DNA of 27,896 nucleotides from Mnemiopsis leidyi (GCA_000226015.1 JH153612.1:57014-84909), one strand, 5' to 3'. Shown: positions 10,412-19,840, numbered from the stretch's first letter. Notes: generated by a model not told the origin, from the sequence alone. Numbers and translations are program-made.

Positions 10412-13400
10412 GTGAGTATAACTCCCAAAATTTTTCTTATCACCCTTACCAGCTCCCACATCCTTACTTGGAAATGAAGGTGAACCCTTTTTAATTGATG
10501 CACATAAGCAATCTGCAATGACGACAGTTTAGTAAGGATCAGTTGGTTCACTTTTCCGGCTCCCCCTTTGGCATAGTTGAGTTCTTACACTGCCCAGCCT
10601 AGCACATTGCCTGTAGAGGAAGTTATTTCGGGGGTGGGTGTCACACATTTTGACCAATAAGAACTAAGAAACTGAAAAGCACTGTCTTGTAGCTTCTGAA
10701 TGATCAAATTTGTGATCCCTCCCTAAAAATACCTTTGCAGCACTGTTCTGATCTAGCCTCGTCTATGAAGCATTGCCAACAAGTTGTCTAAAACAGTGAG
10801 TTGTCCCTCAGGGAGGGAATCAAGGAACACAATGCTATTTATCTACCATACAGGATGAAGCTGACTGTCCCAAGGTTTCTTTATAAAGTGCTGGCTATGT
10901 TCGACTTTCTCACCTGCCTCCTCCTACCAATCAACTCTATCTACAAAGTTAGTGGAACAGAAAACAGTTTTACTTTTGCTAGACAGTTACACTTTAATTT
11001 TGTCTTTCAGTTAAACATGGGATGATATTTTTCGATTAGAATTGTAGTATGTGCGCTCATCTTAATTGGACTTTGTTCTTATCGATCAATTACTATCCCG
11101 TCATACGATAAAGGTCTGACCCGGGGTCATTGACCCCTCCTCAAAATACCTTTCTCTATCTGACTTTCATAAGATATCTATAAAAGAAGACCCAAACTGC
11201 TACTTCTACGAGTACTACGGGATGTACCACTGTAACGCCTACTTCTACCCCAAACTCTGGGAGAGGATTGCAGGAGTTGTTATCTACACCTTGCTGGTCA
11301 CGCCAAACTGCCTTCTAGCTGTCCTGGCGACTATTCGATACATACAGGTTGGTAAGTATTATGTTAAAAAAAACTTGATTCTAGAGATTCAATTAAAGTT
11401 CTCGAAATGAAACACACTATTGGTCAATATTCAATATTACTGAACAGAGGGCACGCACAGCAAACTGAGTTTAAATAGATGACGACATTAAACACATGTC
11501 TTGTTAACTTGATTCTATCGGCGATGCAGGATGGGTTATCCATTATTCAGAATGATTCATAATGCAGATTCAAGTGTAAACGACTAAATAAAGTTTAATC
11601 AAGATCTCTATCACCAACTGCCCATTTCAGCACCTACTTTACCTATAACGTAAACACTTAAGTACCTTGGTTTTTAATAACTTCTAAAATCTTCAGATCA
11701 AAAATCCCTTTGCACAATTGAAGATTCGATACTGTGTTTTATTCATCTTCCTTTACGTCACCTACACCCTGGTCGTTTTCTCTCTCATGTTTTCAGGTAT
11801 AATCTTTTTTTACATATCTTAGTATACGCTGTGAATTAGCTTAAAAAAACTTGGCGACAAAATTTTTGTTTTATTACTCGGGCAAACGTCAATTTAATTT
11901 GATTTCTAGTCACAGGATTAAATATTTAAGTAAAACTTTCCCCACATAGCCTTCCTTCAACCACGATGTTGCAAGGAAGTTACAACGAGGGCATCAGTAA
12001 ATGGTTTAAAACTTGATCTTACTTTTGACCGACTTAGAATTATCTCAGATGAATTGGCGTACTATCTGTCTCTATCACAGACGGTTGAAAACATCTTTTT
12101 TGTCACGAGAACGGTCAATCAAACTGAAGGTAGGTGGACTAATTAATTTTCTTGTACTTACAGTTATCTATAAGTCTAAAGAATTAGACTATGTTTCCTT
12201 TCGTCGTCACGCTGTGAATGTTGTTGAGACAAAATACAAGAGCGGTGCCAGCATGCAGCTTCTACGATGGTTAGGAAATACTCCGGCAATAAGTGATAAC
12301 TAAGGACTTGCTGGGCCATTATTCGTTTTCTATTTATATGCCTCTATATCCGGAAAAGCTAAATATAACTTCAGCTCCTCGAAATAAAAGTTTCTAAACG
12401 ATTAAAAGCGATATCAAACTATGATCTGTAACGATTCTGGCATAAAAATCGATTATATCGGTCTTGAGCCCCCTAGTAAAAATAACAAATTTACAAATCT
12501 CTAGACAACCTCGCGGTGATAGAATTAGAATTGAGGTTAGAGTGTTTGGGATCGATTTACAAAACACAACTTGTTACAAATTCTGTGAGAAAGTAACAAA
12601 TTAGGGTCAGGTCTCCGACTACAAAATACGGGATAGGATACATTCTGAAAATATAATAGCCATCTCTAGTTAATCAAGGCAGTCAAATCGCAATTAGTCC
12701 CAGCACTTACAAGCACGTCATTGAATTGACTTAAGGGAGAGGCCTGCATCGGCTGTTAGAATCTGTTTTTGAAACCATGAACTATAGAATCAGCGACAGG
12801 TTTTCGGTCTTAATAGAGAAAAAGCCTGAACGACCGCAATTTTTCGTTCTTTATTTGTGTCAAAAATTTAGTCAGTCAAAAATATTTCAGGAGGTACTAC
12901 AATGAATAACTTGATATCGACTACCCTCTTGCTTTGGGGGCCGTGTTTTCTCTGTCAGTTTGTATCTCTCATCTGTTCAGTGTTGGCAATGTTCCAGCTA
13001 TACCGCTACTCAAGAAGTTTGTTTCATTATGCTATTATATAGTTTAGACTAGACTATGTGAAGTATACTATATTATGCTATTATAGTTTAGACTAGATAA
13101 TGTGAAGTATACTATATTATACTACTATAGTTTAGACTAGACTATGTGAAGTATACTATATTATACTATTAATAACGCTAAAGTTTATACTATTATAGTT
13201 TAGACTAGACTATGTGAAGTATACTATATCATACTATTATAGTTTAGACTAGATACATTTATTGTTTAGACTATAAGATAATGTGAAGTACAAATCGTAA
13301 TAAAGACTAGTGTATTCATACTTCATATTCATCATCATGTAACTATGCTATTTGGATCTAAGCAGTTAAGCAGTCAAGGAACAGAAAGTAGAGTTTTATC

Positions 13401-14179
13401 ATCGAATTGACGTAAGAAAGAAGTAGCGAAAGCGTCACTGTACTTATAAGTTTATGTCTATAATGACAGATAAAAGTATAACAGTATGACACGGCATGAT
13501 ACCTGCTGTAATTCTGTCATTAAGTTGACGTTCATTTTGTTAAGGTGACCTCTGACATTTGGCACTCTTCCAGAGGCACAGAGAAGCGGGACTACCACTC
13601 AGATAGACAACAACAAGGCTTCTCTCAGAATCTTTATCGCTAACGCTGGAGGACTCATCTACACTGCGATGCATCTGGTAGGATTTATTCTTAACTTTAT
13701 GATATGGCTATTGTTGGAATACCTTTTTGGTCAAAAATCCTTTTCTAATATATGGATTATTTTGATATCCTTTCTGGGGTAGTAGGTTTTATTGCCTTTC
13801 ACGATACTATCTATGTGTTTTTCTGATTGTTAAGAAATTTGTTAATCCAATAAAGAACCGTTTAATTCGTGAAAAACAATCAGAAATTCAACCACTAAAA
13901 ACATTTCAGATATGGTATTTCGGACTCTCTGACTGGGAGACGTCCGAAGTGCAAGTCATCTGTTTCTTCATCTACAACAACCTACTTCCACTCTATCTGT
14001 CCTGCTTTAACCCCATCATCTTCATAATCTTCACTGACGACTTCTTCAAGAAGCTCAGATCAGGTGTTGATCAAGTCAAGTTCAAGGGCGCGACTTATAA
14101 CTCTGGAGTCTCCTCAAAAGATGTGGTCAATAACGGGAAGTGCTCTAGGCAAACAACTACGGTAACAGTAGTTCAGTGA
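10293..14179 (+). CDS. Rhodopsin-type (class A) seven-helix G-protein-coupled receptor, 8 exons, 388 aa
   Basis: A plasma-membrane receptor expected to couple to G proteins; the ligand is unknown. Exons are 10293-10411, 10854-10947, 11174-11347, 11697-11796, 11950-12129, 12891-13016, 13574-13677 and 13910-14179. All introns are GT-AG and all phases agree. TM1 spans about residues 12-34 with Asn31. TM2 (46-66) has LAMFD with Asp57. TM3 (102-128) ends TIRY with Arg126. ICL2 has IKNPF. TM4 is 142-161. A 60-residue second extracellular loop has Cys169-Cys170. TM5 (231-257) has Pro240, TM6 is about 280-302, TM7 (313-341) has NPIIF at 333-337, then helix 8 FFKKLR. An in-frame TAG at 10278 fixes the start. 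Odd: Ile replaces the DRY acid, Phe replaces the NPxxY Tyr, CWxP is missing, and no Cys sits at the usual TM3 top. Subfamily not assigned. Confidence 0.92.
10713..10739 (+). repeat. Short dispersed motif, copy B (receptor intron 1)
   Basis: About 27 bases, TGATCCCTCCCTAAAAATAC and onward, nearly match stretches at 8724-8752 and 11131-11158. Likely a fragment of a dispersed repeat. Confidence 0.45.
10854..10947 (+). CDS. Receptor exon 2: TM2
   Basis: Begins after ACCATACAG and ends at AAA before GTTAGT (phase 0). It encodes VPRFLYKVLAMFDFLTCLLL, the classical LAxxD segment with the sodium-site Asp57. The open frame continues past the donor to 11025, but that extension is intronic and not receptor-like. 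Confidence 0.9.
11131..11158 (+). repeat. Short dispersed motif, copy C (receptor intron 2)
   Basis: TGACCCCTCCTCAAAATACC and onward; it matches 8724-8752 over about 28 bases with few changes. Confidence 0.45.
11174..11347 (+). CDS. Receptor exon 3: first outer loop and TM3
   Basis: Acceptor CATAAG at 11173, donor CAG|GTTGGT. The first extracellular loop is tyrosine-rich with Cys80 and Cys91. TM3 follows and ends CLLAVLATIRYIQ. Cys91 lies about ten residues before the usual TM3 cysteine position. A stronger-looking donor, GTAAGT, four bases downstream would shift the frame and destroy TM4, so the CAG|GTTGGT site is preferred. Confidence 0.85.
11697..11796 (+). CDS. Receptor exon 4: ICL2 and TM4
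   Basis: Acceptor ATCTTCAG, donor CAG|GTATAA (phase 1). It begins IKNPFAQLKIRY, the second inner loop with the conserved Pro-Phe, then TM4 YCVLFIFLYVTYTLVVFSL. The usual TM4 tryptophan is absent. Confidence 0.9.
11950..12129 (+). CDS. Receptor exon 5: long second extracellular loop
   Basis: Acceptor CCCACATAG, donor AAG|GTAGGT, phase 1 at both ends, open over 180 bases. It encodes about 60 mostly polar residues with a Cys-Cys pair (169-170) and an N-Q-T glycosylation site near the end. This is the least certain exon because it has no conserved helix, but its phases fit both neighbours exactly and it supplies the loop expected between TM4 and TM5. Skipping it would also keep frame (180 = 60 codons). 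Confidence 0.7.
12891..13016 (+). CDS. Receptor exon 6: TM5
   Basis: Acceptor AAATATTTCAG, donor AGAA|GTTTGT (phase 1). It encodes TM5 with TTLLLWGPCFLCQFVSLIC, carrying the conserved TM5 proline (Pro240), and ends LYRYSR at the inner face. Confidence 0.88.
13029..13270. repeat. 44-bp AT-rich minisatellite in receptor intron 6
   Basis: AGTTTAGACTAGA recurs at 13041, 13085, 13129, 13197 and 13241, spaced 44 bases apart except for one unit carrying a 24-base insertion. Each unit also carries TATGTGAAGTATACTATAT. It lies fully inside the 557-bp intron between the TM5 and TM6 exons. Confidence 0.9.
13574..13677 (+). CDS. Receptor exon 7: third inner loop and TM6
   Basis: Acceptor ACTCTTCCAG, donor CTG|GTAGGA (phase 0). 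It holds a short third inner loop KAQRSGTTTQIDNN and then KASLRIFIANAGGLIYTAMH, which aligns with the inner half of TM6. There is no CWxP. Confidence 0.9.
13910..14179 (+). CDS. Receptor exon 8: TM7, helix 8 and tail
   Basis: Acceptor AACATTTCAG; ends at TGA 14177-14179. It finishes TM6, then encodes TM7 with LSCFNPIIFIIF, helix 8 with DDFFKKLRSG, and a 40-residue inner tail with one cysteine. The tail ends TTTVTVVQ, which is not a classical PDZ ligand. Confidence 0.92.
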   Translation: MWYFGLSDWETSEVQVICFFIYNNLLPLYLSCFNPIIFIIFTDDFFKKLRSGVDQVKFKGATYNSGVSSKDVVNNGKCSRQTTTVTVVQ

Positions 14180-14223
14180 GTCAGTGACGGAAAAACAACT
14201 ACATTTGGTATGGATTAGTGATG

Positions 14224-14229
14224 AATAAA
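14224..14229 (+). promoter_or_regulatory. Polyadenylation signal AATAAA of the receptor
   Basis: A canonical AATAAA lies 45 bases after the TGA. That implies a very short 3' untranslated region. Confidence 0.6.
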
Positions 14230-14647
14230 CAACTTTTGGTTCAGTGATAGTACCAAAATCATCATGGCGATAACAAATGGATTTGATTTTGTAACAGAGA
14301 TGATTGACAACTATCATTATTAGTCTTAAAGAGTTCCCTTACAACGCACCCAAAAAGTGGTAGCACATATGCTATTTCAGAGTTTTCGCCATCGCTTACA
14401 TTCAGTAAAAACTCGATTTGTAATAACAGAACTTGCTGTTGTGGATTCATTGTAAAAACTAATGAAATGTATTGCTTTTATGAAGTTTTATCTAATTTGA
14501 ACTCATGGTATTGTTGATCGTTAAGAGTCTCATCAATACGTTACCGGGACATTAAATTATTAAGATCAATTCATCACGGTAATTTTATCTAAATGGCCAT
14601 AAATCAATGTAAAAGTATTTTTATCATGCCAAAGTGATGAAAAGTCA

Positions 14648-14750
14648 TTATAACTAAATGTTCAGGCTTATAACTAAATGTTCAAGCTTATAACTAAATC
14701 TTCAAGCTTATAACTAAATCTTCAAGCTTATAGTTATAACTAAATGGTCA
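14648..14750. repeat. 20-bp tandem repeat, five copies
   Basis: TTATAACTAAATGTTCAAGC repeats with G/C variation at one site. Four copies are exactly 20 bases apart, and a fifth follows after a small insertion. Confidence 0.9.
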
Positions 14751-15161
14751 AGCTAACCTCACATAATGCCCTCTCTTCGACTTGGGAACAGTCATGTTTT
14801 TTTCTTATCCTCACTCCTGCTGGTGGTTTCAGGCTCCTCTTCATAAAACCTTTCCCACATGTAGCTTCACAGTCCCCCCACTCGGACCACTCTGACACTT
14901 CTACACAATCTGCAAATACAAAATGTAAAAAGTTGGAGTTATGTTACAAGCACTGATCAAAGAATCGAAGCAAATAGCTAATAAAATAGCTGTTCAATAA
15001 ATTACTAATGAAACTTTTAAATCTACCATTCTACCGGCACCCAACTAGTTTAGTTCGACGGACCAAAAGTTAATCACTGGTAAGGAGTGCTTACAAGCTC
15101 TGTCAGCTTACTGTGTTGGCGAGATGTGTTCCTGTTTATTGTTTATCTTAATATCCGCTTA

Positions 15162-15315
15162 GAGGTCGTTCACATAAAAAAACCTATAAATCCTAAAAAA
15201 TTTTTGATGACATCATCATTGGCCAAACCGTTTTTCCAACCCCTCGTCATCAATCGTCATCATTTGGAAACCCCCTCTCCCCCTCCAGGTGATGTCGTCT
15301 TATGTGAACGACCCC
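15162..15315. mobile_element. 154-bp MITE, PIF/Harbinger-like
   Basis: GAGGTCGTTCACATAA at 15162-15177 is matched by the inverted TTATGTGAACGACCCC at 15300-15315 (15 of 16). The element sits between TTA at 15159-15161 and TTA at 15316-15318. A 3-bp TWA duplication is the hallmark of PIF/Harbinger elements. The interior is non-coding and carries GATGACATCATCATT and a similar GTCATCAATCGTCATCA. It interrupts a 160-codon open frame (15087-15569 +), which is therefore not a credible gene. Confidence 0.82.
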
Positions 15316-15381
15316 TTATGATCGAATATCAACGGAGCCTGATTGTCACATTGAGTCCCTTAGACTTATTTTGCCAGAATT

Positions 15382-15450
15382 GGCAAGGTAGGAGCAGACT
15401 TCGTCTAAAGAGTCTCCTTGCAAGGCAGGAGCAGACTTCGTCTAAAGAGT
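15382..15450. repeat. 37-bp direct repeat, two copies
   Basis: GCAAGGTAGGAGCAGACTTC and the following AGTCT-type bases occur at 15382-15413, and again with one or two changes at 15419-15450. Each copy contains the small hairpin AGACTTCGTCT. Confidence 0.85.
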
Positions 15451-15589
15451 GTCCAGTCAACGGCACTCCGACAGTAAATGTCAGTCCTGCTGACGGAAGC
15501 CATATCTCTATTCCATCTAAAAATAACTTTACGGCTTTAGATCCGTATAAATATAACTTTACGTCTTAAGATCGTTAACTGTATTCCGG

Positions 15590-16330
15590 CTGGAAAAAGA
15601 CCGTTTATGCCATGAATAAAGACAGCCCGACAACCGAAATCCGGATAAGCTAGCCACCAACACAGGCTCGAACAATTGATCTTACTGCCGAAGAGTTGAG
15701 GATGTAGTCTAGAGGAGATAACCTCTGCAACAATGGAGCACTGGTGCAAGGGTTGAGGGGACTTGTACCTCCACTCACATACAGGCACGTTCTGTTACCA
15801 TGGTTACGGCAGGGTCAGCACGATCAGGCACCGTTTTTACAAACTTATCGGAGTCGCGGTGAAAACTTTTTGAAGTCACAGCCGGACAGCTTGATTTAAC
15901 CCTATGTGGTTTACGATCCGATCTTAGGGGTGGTATTTTTAAATCACTATCTGGTTGGAAAGTTTTTAACACGGCTGCAACCTGGACTTTTCAGAGAAAC
16001 AGGGTTCACGTGAAAAAACCCACTGGAGAATATCACCAAAGGTTGTTTTGTCTGTCTCTATAGGGTAAGGAAGAAGCATGAGGGAGATATGGGGTGAAAA
16101 ACATAGGGCGATATTGGGGGAGGATGATGGTAGCAAAGCAGCGCGAATTGGTGATTGCAGTGACCAGTGTTTTGACAATTCGCGTATTGGCGTATAAGTT
16201 GGTGTTTCATGGGCTTGCGGGAAAACTTGGAGGCCATATGATACATTGTACACATTTTTGCAGGCTGGGTCCACGCAAAAAGAGATATGAGATATCAATT
16301 ATCGTCACAAACAACGAACGTATCAGTGTT
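15590..16330. other. GC-richer island with overlapping open frames
   Basis: About 740 bases have noticeably more G+C than the flanks and long frames on both strands (for example 15966-16298 -, 110 codons; 16094-16333 +, 79 codons). No frame shows a known domain. It could be a decayed transposon or a real exon cluster. It includes the 14-base GTTACCATGGTTAC at 15794-15807, which also forms the core of the array at the window end. Confidence 0.35.
15779..15981 (-). other. Candidate internal exon, 203 nt, minus strand
   Basis: Read on the minus strand, the stretch is open from a pyrimidine-tract acceptor ending GTCCAG (just above 15981) to a GTGAGT donor (15778-15773). It encodes about 67 polar residues rich in Ser, Asp, Lys and Arg, including FHRDSDKFVKTVPDRADPAV. 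No family is recognised and no matching neighbour exon was found. The local sequence is richer in G+C than its surroundings, which lengthens frames in all readings, so this may be spurious. Confidence 0.2.
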
Positions 16331-16579
16331 TGATTATATTGCAGTCATACAACAGACAAAATTTGTTTAAGGAAAAACGGAACACCTTGAATTAAAGGTT
16401 GCTCAGATACTTCATGTATTTATGACTGACTACTTTTGCAGTGGCATTTAAAAGATAGATGCAAAGAAAATAAAATATGTTAGCGAAAAGGAGAGCTAAG
16501 CTTAAATATTCCTGCAACCAAAATCGTGATGTTTGAATTCACTCTCAGAACTTATTTCGTCATGAATGACCCCTTAGGG

Positions 16580-16665
16580 ATATAAAGATAAGGTATGGGT
16601 TAATGTTAGAGTAGGGTTAGATAAAGGTTTAAAGACAAGGTTAGGGCTAAGGTTAGGGTATGGAT
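16580..16665. repeat. Degenerate telomere-like words
   Basis: GGTTAGGG, AGGGTTAGA and GGGCTAAGG recur through this stretch, similar to 8318-8375. It looks like an old, diverged TTAGGG-type repeat. Confidence 0.4.
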
Positions 16666-16760
16666 GGATAAAGTTCGCCTGATGGCGGATTTTATATCGC
16701 ATTATTTGAGTTTCACAAAAGTTGCTGTTAGCGTACATTGGCATGGTCTGTTGGATAGGC

Positions 16761-16807
16761 GGCGGACTCTACCGTATGATTTGGATCCGCGGAGGGCAAA
16801 GTCCGCC
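16761..16807. repeat. Short inverted repeat GGCGGACT / AGTCCGCC
   Basis: Perfect 8-bp arms at 16761-16768 and 16800-16807 enclose 31 GC-rich bases. It could be a stem-loop or the remnant of a small element. No target duplication is seen. Confidence 0.45.
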
Positions 16808-17476
16808 AGTTACAACTGATTGAACTTACTCTGATAACACATTCTGCCATGAGGTTGATAGCTCGACTGATATGATACTTCCAGAATTTTACTCAGATCT
16901 GTATTCCTTCTCAAATGTATTGCCCCTTTTTGTTCATATTGGTGGTCGATGTTATATAGTGTGTCACTGAAATTTAATCACTGGTCAGCTTGGGAGTGTT
17001 CAAAATGAAATAAAGCCGCGATAAGAGTTGGGCTAAACTTATTCATTGATGTCACATTATTAATGTTAAAATATTAAAGCAAGCGGTCAAAATGGGATAA
17101 AAATTTAATATTGATAGTGTACTATTCATAGTAAGGGTCAAGTGTTCAAATGAAATCTGTAACACTTACTCAGTAGTTGAACTTAGAAAGAAGATGTAGC
17201 GTGTATGTATTTGAACTACACTTAGACATGAACTCAAGTGAGTGCTGACACCATCAACTCGTATCATTTCCATAACTGTCCCCCGTGTCGTCTTGTAGAT
17301 GCAATCAACTTCGATTATTGCTTGCTGAGAAAATATTTCCTTGTGTTTAATGTAGACTGATGATAATAGCTTGTTGACTGTTGAGGTTTGTTTTTTTGTG
17401 TTAGCTCGAAAGTATAGCTGATTATATTATCTTAAGAGGTGCAATTCTCATCTACACACTTTTGAAAAATAAAGAA

Positions 17477-17889
17477 ATGAATGTGAAAGTAGAAGTAAAA
17501 GTGTGAAAGTTAAAAAGGAAAAAGTAAAAGTGTGAAAGTGAAAAGGAAGAAGCAAGAAGTGAAAGTGTGAAAGTGAAAAAGGAAGAAGTAAAAGTGTGAG
17601 TGAAAAAGGAAGAAGTAAAAGTGTGAAAGTGAAAAAGGTTTAGAAGTAAAAGTGTGAAAGTGAAAAAAGAAGAAGTATAAGTATGAAAGTGAAAAAGGAA
17701 GAAGTAAAAGTGTGAAAGTGGAAAAGGAAGAAGTAAAAGTGTGAAAGTGAAAAAGGAAGAAGTAAAAGTGTGAAAGTGAAAAAGAAAGAAGTAAAAGTGT
17801 GATCAAGTGAAAAAGGAAAAAGTATAAGTGTGAAAGTGAAAAACGAAGAATTAAAAGTGTGAAAGTGAAAAAGGAAGAAGTAAAAGAAA
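17477..17889. repeat. 29-bp polypurine minisatellite, about 14 copies
   Basis: AGTAAAAGTGTGAAAGTGAA plus AAAGGAAGA recurs with GTGTGA at 17501, 17530, 17565, 17594, 17621, 17652 and onward to 17857, most often 29 apart. The + strand is almost free of C. Frames on the minus strand (17510-17806, 17640-17894) are Phe/Leu/Ser/Thr-rich artefacts of the repeat. Confidence 0.95.
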
Positions 17890-18084
17890 CCCACCTACCG
17901 ACAGCAGTGTGTGTTGACCCATTGGCGAAACATCCAGAACTTTCCCCGTCAAAACTACTTCTGAGAGTGTCGCAAATCTGAGTAAATATACAATTTCAAC
18001 TTAAATCAATCTATAAAGATTAATAGTTTAAGTAGTTTAAGTTAAGTAAAAAAGCGAATATGGGAAAATAGAGAGTAAGTTTAA

Positions 18085-18438
18085 TCATTTAGTGCTCAAA
18101 AAGAAATTTTTTCGATATGATTTCTTTAGTCCTATGTTGTGACCAAAATCCCGTATTGGTTGAATGAATATAGAAGAAATAAAGAAAGGCTCTGTGATAG
18201 TAAGATCTTTTGTAGGCAATTTTCTCCAAATTCGCATCTTAAAATCAATTTTTCTACCTAAATTAGTTAAATGGGTACCTAGGAAAACATTTTTCTCTGA
18301 GGCCGGCCTAGTACAACAAAATCCCTCCACATTTCTCCTACTATTAGTTACTACATAAACCAAGACCCCATCTTGATAACCCACATCGAAGAGAGAATCT
18401 TGGCTGTAACTTTCTCTTAGCCCGGACCACAGTGACTG
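18085..18438 (-). other. Open frame of 117 codons, minus strand, function unknown
   Basis: Open from just after a TAA (18439-18441) to a TGA at 18085-18087, with no ATG near the start. The upstream end fits a splice acceptor (CTAAC branch-like word, then TAACAG). The peptide contains DVGYQDGVLVYVVTNSRRN and has a protein-like mix of residues. A frame this long is about what chance gives once in a window this size. Not recognised. Confidence 0.2.
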
Positions 18439-19159
18439 TTACAAGTTAGTGCGACAACATATCCGCTCCTCTGGAGCATTCTATTTTTAGCAATCATGCA
18501 ACTTCGTCAGCTCCGTTAGCTATCTTAATCTACCAAAGTATTATCTAGACAGAAAATTATTCTTGTACAACTTATCTTATTACAGACGTGAGAAAACTTT
18601 TTTCGTAGAGCATTGAATCTCTTTTAAGACTTTTAACATTGATCGACACAAAAAGCCAAGTGTGGTGCCATGATGGCTGATATGTCGCCACTTAAACCAC
18701 TTGTTTGGCATTGCGCCGCCAAGCTCACCATCTATCATACAAGCAGCTTAATAAATTTTTATACGAAAAACCGCCTCTTTTAGTTAAAACCTTAATTCCC
18801 GCCATTACTGAAAAATTAAAGTACTGATTAACAACTGTGCCGTAAAATTCTTTCAAAGTCTTCCACTTTTTAAATAATTCGCGCTCCCAATAACCCCAAA
18901 GCTTCATTATAAACTTAAATATGCAAATGAAAAATATTTATTAAATTAATATGCACGATAACACGAGAATGAAATAAGAACAACGCCATGAAATCGTTAA
19001 GAGATAACTGGAGTTCAACTTAAGATCAAGAAACAAGGAAATAAATTTTGCAGTTCAATTGATAAAATAAAATGAAAAAATAACAATTTATTCAAATAGA
19101 TTTAAGGCGATATCCACAGTTAATCAATACTAATCGAGAGATGATTAATATTTCATTTT

Positions 19160-19240
19160 AAATAATTAATGAGATAATTACAGTATCATTCAAGAATAAT
19201 GAGATAATTACAGTTTAATTACCGAGACGTAATTACCGAG
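19160..19240. repeat. 31-bp direct repeat, TAATGAGATAATTACAGT
   Basis: The 18-base word occurs twice about 31 bases apart, followed by two AATTACCGAG words. Small local duplication. Confidence 0.6.
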
Positions 19241-19384
19241 CAAGTTCATCCGATGGTATTCTCGAAGGGGCCCCTCTGCAGGTGAACATAAAAGTCGCGT
19301 CCCTCAGGAGAAGGGACATCAGGAAGAGTGTAAAGATTAACATTGCAACCTCGACTTTGTCTGTATCGGTAAATGGGATATTAA

Positions 19385-19840
19385 TCAGTATATCACACAA
19401 ATTACATTAACAATTCGACTTACAGTCCTAGGTTTATAGGAATAAATCGCATTAATATCGAATATCAGGCTGTCAAATTGCCTGGACGAAAAGATTGTTA
19501 CTTTTCCAAAAAACTCGATCTCTCTATCTCACCAATTATCAATGCTGTAACTGTAAACTTTAAAAGGATAGTCGGAAATGTCGTGAGATCGAATTATCTA
19601 GATCACTTTGTAACAGGTAGCATCTACAGTTTAACTATTGAGTCACGAGACAATAATGAAATCGACCTGAAAAAGAATACAACAACTAATCCTGAGAGCG
19701 ATTTTTCAGCTTTCAAAAATGGGAATTCAATAAAACTCGGCACAATCATTTCAAACGATATCAGCAGGAGCCGTCGAGTTTTGGTATTGATGAAAATACA
19801 AGTTTGTAAGGGAATATGCAGTTTTTGGATGGTTAATTGA
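19385..19840 (+). other. Longest uninterrupted frame, 151 codons, no ATG at its start
   Basis: Open from 19385 to a TGA at 19838-19840. The earliest alternative start is TTG at 19478, and two acceptor-like AG sites (CGACTTACAG, GAATATCAG) precede most of it. The peptide is polar and Asn/Ser/Ile-rich (for example VNFKRIVGNVVRSNYLDHFV), with no domain I know. At about 7% stop codons per frame position, a frame this long should be rare in 28 kb, so it may be an exon. Codon bias is not persuasive. Confidence 0.3.

Noticed and set aside
10801-11025. 74-codon frame taken as a stand-alone gene
   Set aside because: Only 10854-10947 is receptor-like (TM2). The rest is intron read-through on both sides.
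11348-11355. GTAAGT donor a few bases after the chosen end of receptor exon 3
   Set aside because: It fits the donor consensus better, but using it shifts the frame and destroys the ICL2 IKNPF motif and TM4.
12013-12303. 96-codon frame as a gene
   Set aside because: It overlaps receptor exon 5 in another frame, starts with TTG, and runs through the exon 5 donor into intron.
14648-14750. CRISPR-like array
   Set aside because: The 20-bp units are directly abutting with no spacers, and the genome is eukaryotic in character.
15087-15569. 160-codon open frame as a gene
   Set aside because: A 154-bp MITE and a 37-bp direct repeat lie inside it, and the peptide shows no domain or consistent composition.
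15966-16298. 110-codon minus-strand frame as a gene
   Set aside because: Several frames on both strands are open in this GC-richer block, and none shows a known domain or clear splice partners.
17510-17894. Two Phe/Leu/Ser-rich minus-strand frames
   Set aside because: They are translations of the 29-bp polypurine minisatellite.
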